Shown here: positions 6,521 through 8,023 of the stretch, one piece after another | How the letters are laid out: each line of letters opens with the position of its first letter | Numbering within the stretch: position 1 is the first letter of the stretch | Source: CAIZQW01 sp037133395 | Lineage (GTDB): Bacteria > Verrucomicrobiota > Kiritimatiellia > RFP12 > UBA1067 | DNA length: 8,023 bases | Reading direction: 5' to 3' | NCBI GenBank assembly: GCA_037133395.1 | Contig: JBAXOG010000199.1 | Location: 1 to 8,023 of the forward strand | The notes under the pieces: generated by a model | Database searches by the model: none | Seen by the model: the letters and a program-made list of their open reading frames with translations, nothing else | Told to the model about the DNA's origin: nothing | Made by a program: the position numbers and the translations under genes

Positions 6521-6612
6521 GGCGCCCAGGCGGTCGGCAGATATACGATACAGTCCCTTGTGGTGTCAACCCACACACAACTCGTCGTTGCGCTTCCGCC
6601 AGTCCTGTATCG
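6521..6612 (-). promoter_or_regulatory. ZTP/ZMP riboswitch (pfl motif) in the pflB leader
   Basis: Read on the minus strand, the parts appear in the order of the pfl-motif RNA. P1 is an 8-bp perfect stem, CGAUACAG (6612-6605) with CUGUAUCG (6553-6546). The conserved junction GACUGGCGG follows directly (6604-6596). P2 is UUGUGUGU (6580-6573), loop GGGUUG, ACACCACAA (6566-6558), 8 bp with one bulged C. The conserved GGGA (6557-6554) leads back to P1. After a short linker comes the signature CCGCCUGGGC (6533-6524) within P3, where GCC (6538-6536) can pair with GGC (6526-6524). GGCGG of the first junction can pair with CCGCC of P3 to form the known pseudoknot. This RNA class senses ZTP/ZMP, the purine intermediate that accumulates when 10-formyl-tetrahydrofolate is low, and usually acts as an ON switch. 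Placement before pflB is the context that named the motif. The junction between GGCGG and P2 (about 15 bases) is longer than in the minimal examples I recall. Confidence 0.9.
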
Positions 6613-6688
6613 AAGAATTGGTTAAAACTATATCTGATTTGCTCTCCAGATGCACCCTTTTTTGTGGCTTGCACTGCCAAAATATGCA
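6613..6688 (-). promoter_or_regulatory. Candidate pflB promoter region with operator-like site
   Basis: On the minus strand a good -10 TATAGT (plus coordinates 6627-6632) lies about 15 bases before the first riboswitch stem, so transcription starting near 6620 would include the whole aptamer. No recognisable -35 exists at 16-18 bp spacing, which hints at an activator-dependent promoter. About 60 bp upstream of the supposed start is TGCATATTTTGGCA (6675-6688 on plus), resembling the palindrome at the GH127 promoter. I saw no FNR-like TTGAT-N4-ATCAA site. All of this is inference from short motifs. Confidence 0.35.
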
Positions 6689-6768
6689 AAACTACCTTCA
6701 CCTAAAATAGAAAGCCTGACGGTGGACATAAAATAAAGACAGGCGCCTATAGAGAGAAACGAGATACC

Positions 6769-7917
6769 ATGCATGATAGGACGAACACAGGACGTAACGT
6801 AGAACTGATTACGACAGCGGAACGACTTGAAGAGCTTTCGACCGAACTTCTGGCTGCGGAGGCGATTGCGGTCGACACGGAGTTTTTCTGGGAGAGCACA
6901 TTTTATCCGATTCTCGGACTCGTACAACTTGCGAGATGCGACGGTTCCTGTTGGCTCGTCGACGCGGTCAGCATCAAGGACCTCCATGCCCTAGGACCCG
7001 TTATAGCCTCAACGTCTGTGACGAAGGTGTTGCATGACGCGCCGCAAGACCTCAGCATTTTGGCTCGCGCGACTGGCGCGATGCCGCGCACGATTTTCGA
7101 CACACGTCTTGCAGCGGGGTTCGCTGGTTTTGGCGCAACGTGTTCACTACAAACCTTACTGCGACAGGTTTCAGGCATTGAATTGTCTAAGGCAGAGACC
7201 CGTTCCAACTGGGTGCACCGTCCACTCAGTTCCAACCAGCTTCGTTATGCCGCTGACGATGTTTTACATTTACTGAAGTTACGTGAACAATTGCTGGCAA
7301 CCTGTGTTAACGACACGGTGCGCGGTTGGCTCAAAGAGGAACTGACACGACTGGATGATCCAGCCATCTATCAAGAGCGCGAGCCACGTCTCATGTATCT
7401 GCGGATCAAGGGAAGTTTTCGTCTTCGTGCGGATGAGCTTGCGATTTTACGCAAACTCGCGGCTTGGCGCGAAGAGGAAGCACGCCAGCGCGACTGGCCA
7501 CGCGGTCATGTCTTGCCAGACAACGTACTGATCACACTGGCACAACGTAAGCCACGAGATATTGCCTCGCTTGCAGAAATTAACGACCTGCCACGCAACA
7601 TGCCTGTTGCGGTAACTGCCAACCTCTTGACAACAATCAGTCGCGGCCTGGCAATCAAGGAATCTGACTGCCCGCGCCCGGCTGACGAAGGCGGTTCAAA
7701 GCATAAGATCAAAACCCGCAGCGATCGAATCTTAGCTCGCATCAGCAACGACTGCGCGATACATCATATTGACCCCACGTTGGTTACTTCACGCACGGAA
7801 TTAGAATCATTCTTGCAACTCCTGGATCAGGGAACCGCTACTGAACATCTGTTCGCTACGGGTTGGCGTCGCACGTTTATAACGGAAACACTCTCAGTAG
7901 CGTCCCATAGGATGTAG
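6769..7917 (+). CDS. rnd: Ribonuclease D (3'-5' exoribonuclease, DEDDy family)
   Basis: RNase D trims 3' ends of tRNA and other structured RNA precursors. The 382 residues match the usual length (E. coli 375). The DEDDy catalytic residues are present: Asp36 and Glu38 in VDTEF, Asp94 in LHDAPQDL, and Tyr160 with Asp164 in YAADD. The exonuclease domain covers about 10-195. An HRDC domain follows at about 216-295 (RADELAILRKLAAWREEEARQRD region), and a more divergent C-terminal helical part (about 315-382) fits the second HRDC-like domain of RNase D. It is divergent from pflB and shares a 285-bp intergenic region. The ATG at 6769 has only a weak purine-rich ribosome site (GAGAGAAACGAG, 6751-6762). 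A possible promoter, TGGACA (6723-6728) with TATAGA (6748-6753), has a long 19-bp spacer and is doubtful. No functional link to the pfl genes is evident. Confidence 0.93.
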   Translation: MHDRTNTGRNVELITTAERLEELSTELLAAEAIAVDTEFFWESTFYPILGLVQLARCDGSCWLVDAVSIKDLHALGPVIASTSVTKVLHDAPQDLSILARATGAMPRTIFDTRLAAGFAGFGATCSLQTLLRQVSGIELSKAETRSNWVHRPLSSNQLRYAADDVLHLLKLREQLLATCVNDTVRGWLKEELTRLDDPAIYQEREPRLMYLRIKGSFRLRADELAILRKLAAWREEEARQRDWPRGHVLPDNVLITLAQRKPRDIASLAEINDLPRNMPVAVTANLLTTISRGLAIKESDCPRPADEGGSKHKIKTRSDRILARISNDCAIHHIDPTLVTSRTELESFLQLLDQGTATEHLFATGWRRTFITETLSVASHRM

Positions 7918-8023
7918 GTTTTTAGGCTGTAGACTGTTAGGAAATTCCTGAATTTCAGTTGTGCCCGTGTTGAGTCAGTGTTGGAATTTAAGTTTAGTTT
8001 TCTTAGCGTTTCACCTAATAGCC
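7918..8023. other. Non-coding tail with short palindrome and repeat-like sequence
   Basis: After the RNase D stop there is no convincing gene to the window end. Bases about 7924-7940 contain a degenerate tandem of CTGTAG-like units (GGCTGTAG then GACTGTTAG). Bases 7941-7956 are a perfect inverted repeat, GAAATTC, CT, GAATTTC. It is AT-rich with a 2-base centre and no T-tract directly after it, so it is a poor terminator candidate. The remainder is AT-rich without visible motifs. Confidence 0.4.

Noticed and set aside
6558..6580. TTGTG...CACAA inverted repeat resembling a Rex (NADH-sensing) operator upstream of pflB
   Set aside because: The arm spacing (23 bases overall) is wrong for an 18-bp Rex site, and the repeat is fully explained as the P2 stem of the ZTP riboswitch.
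7941..7956. GAAATTC-CT-GAATTTC as a terminator for RNase D
   Set aside because: The stem is AT-rich with a 2-base loop that cannot form well in RNA, and no U-tract follows.

Overview
The window reads as chromosomal DNA of a fermentative, probably carbohydrate-degrading bacterium with roughly balanced base composition. The mix of genes, together with several imperfect inverted-repeat elements between them, is reminiscent of the Kiritimatiellota/Lentisphaerota side of the PVC superphylum. That placement is an impression only; no marker gene here fixes the taxonomy.

Layout. On the plus strand, a small cysteine-containing protein of unknown function (171-629) follows a hairpin at 23-54 and a plausible promoter. 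A 224-bp convergent gap (630-853) is mostly a composite palindromic repeat element. On the minus strand, reading from right to left, come pyruvate formate-lyase pflB (6483-4237), its radical-SAM activating enzyme pflA (4078-3335), and an exported GH127-type beta-L-arabinofuranosidase carrying an extra C-terminal discoidin-like domain (3232-854). A second inverted-repeat element (4100-4209) lies between pflB and pflA. The GH127 gene has its own promoter with an operator-like palindrome (3291-3326). Divergent from pflB, on the plus strand, is ribonuclease D (6769-7917), followed by about 100 bp of repeat-like non-coding sequence.

Most notable feature. The leader of pflB (minus strand, about 6612-6521) has the features of a ZTP/ZMP ('pfl motif') riboswitch: an 8-bp P1 stem, a P2 hairpin, the conserved ACUGGCGG and GGGA junction segments, and the conserved CCGCCUGGGC element 3' of P1. 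ZTP/ZMP accumulates when 10-formyl-tetrahydrofolate is short. The arrangement therefore suggests that folate one-carbon shortage turns on formate production by PflB/PflA.

How the genes could fit together. The arabinofuranosidase would release pentose from plant or algal polysaccharide outside the cytoplasm. Sugar catabolism gives pyruvate, and PflB, activated by PflA, splits pyruvate into acetyl-CoA and formate, which can feed the one-carbon pool. The sequence supports the PflB-PflA pairing strongly; the metabolic link to GH127 is inference from adjacency and shared strand. A short near-palindrome of similar sequence lies upstream of both GH127 and pflB and may be a shared regulator site, but the support is weak.
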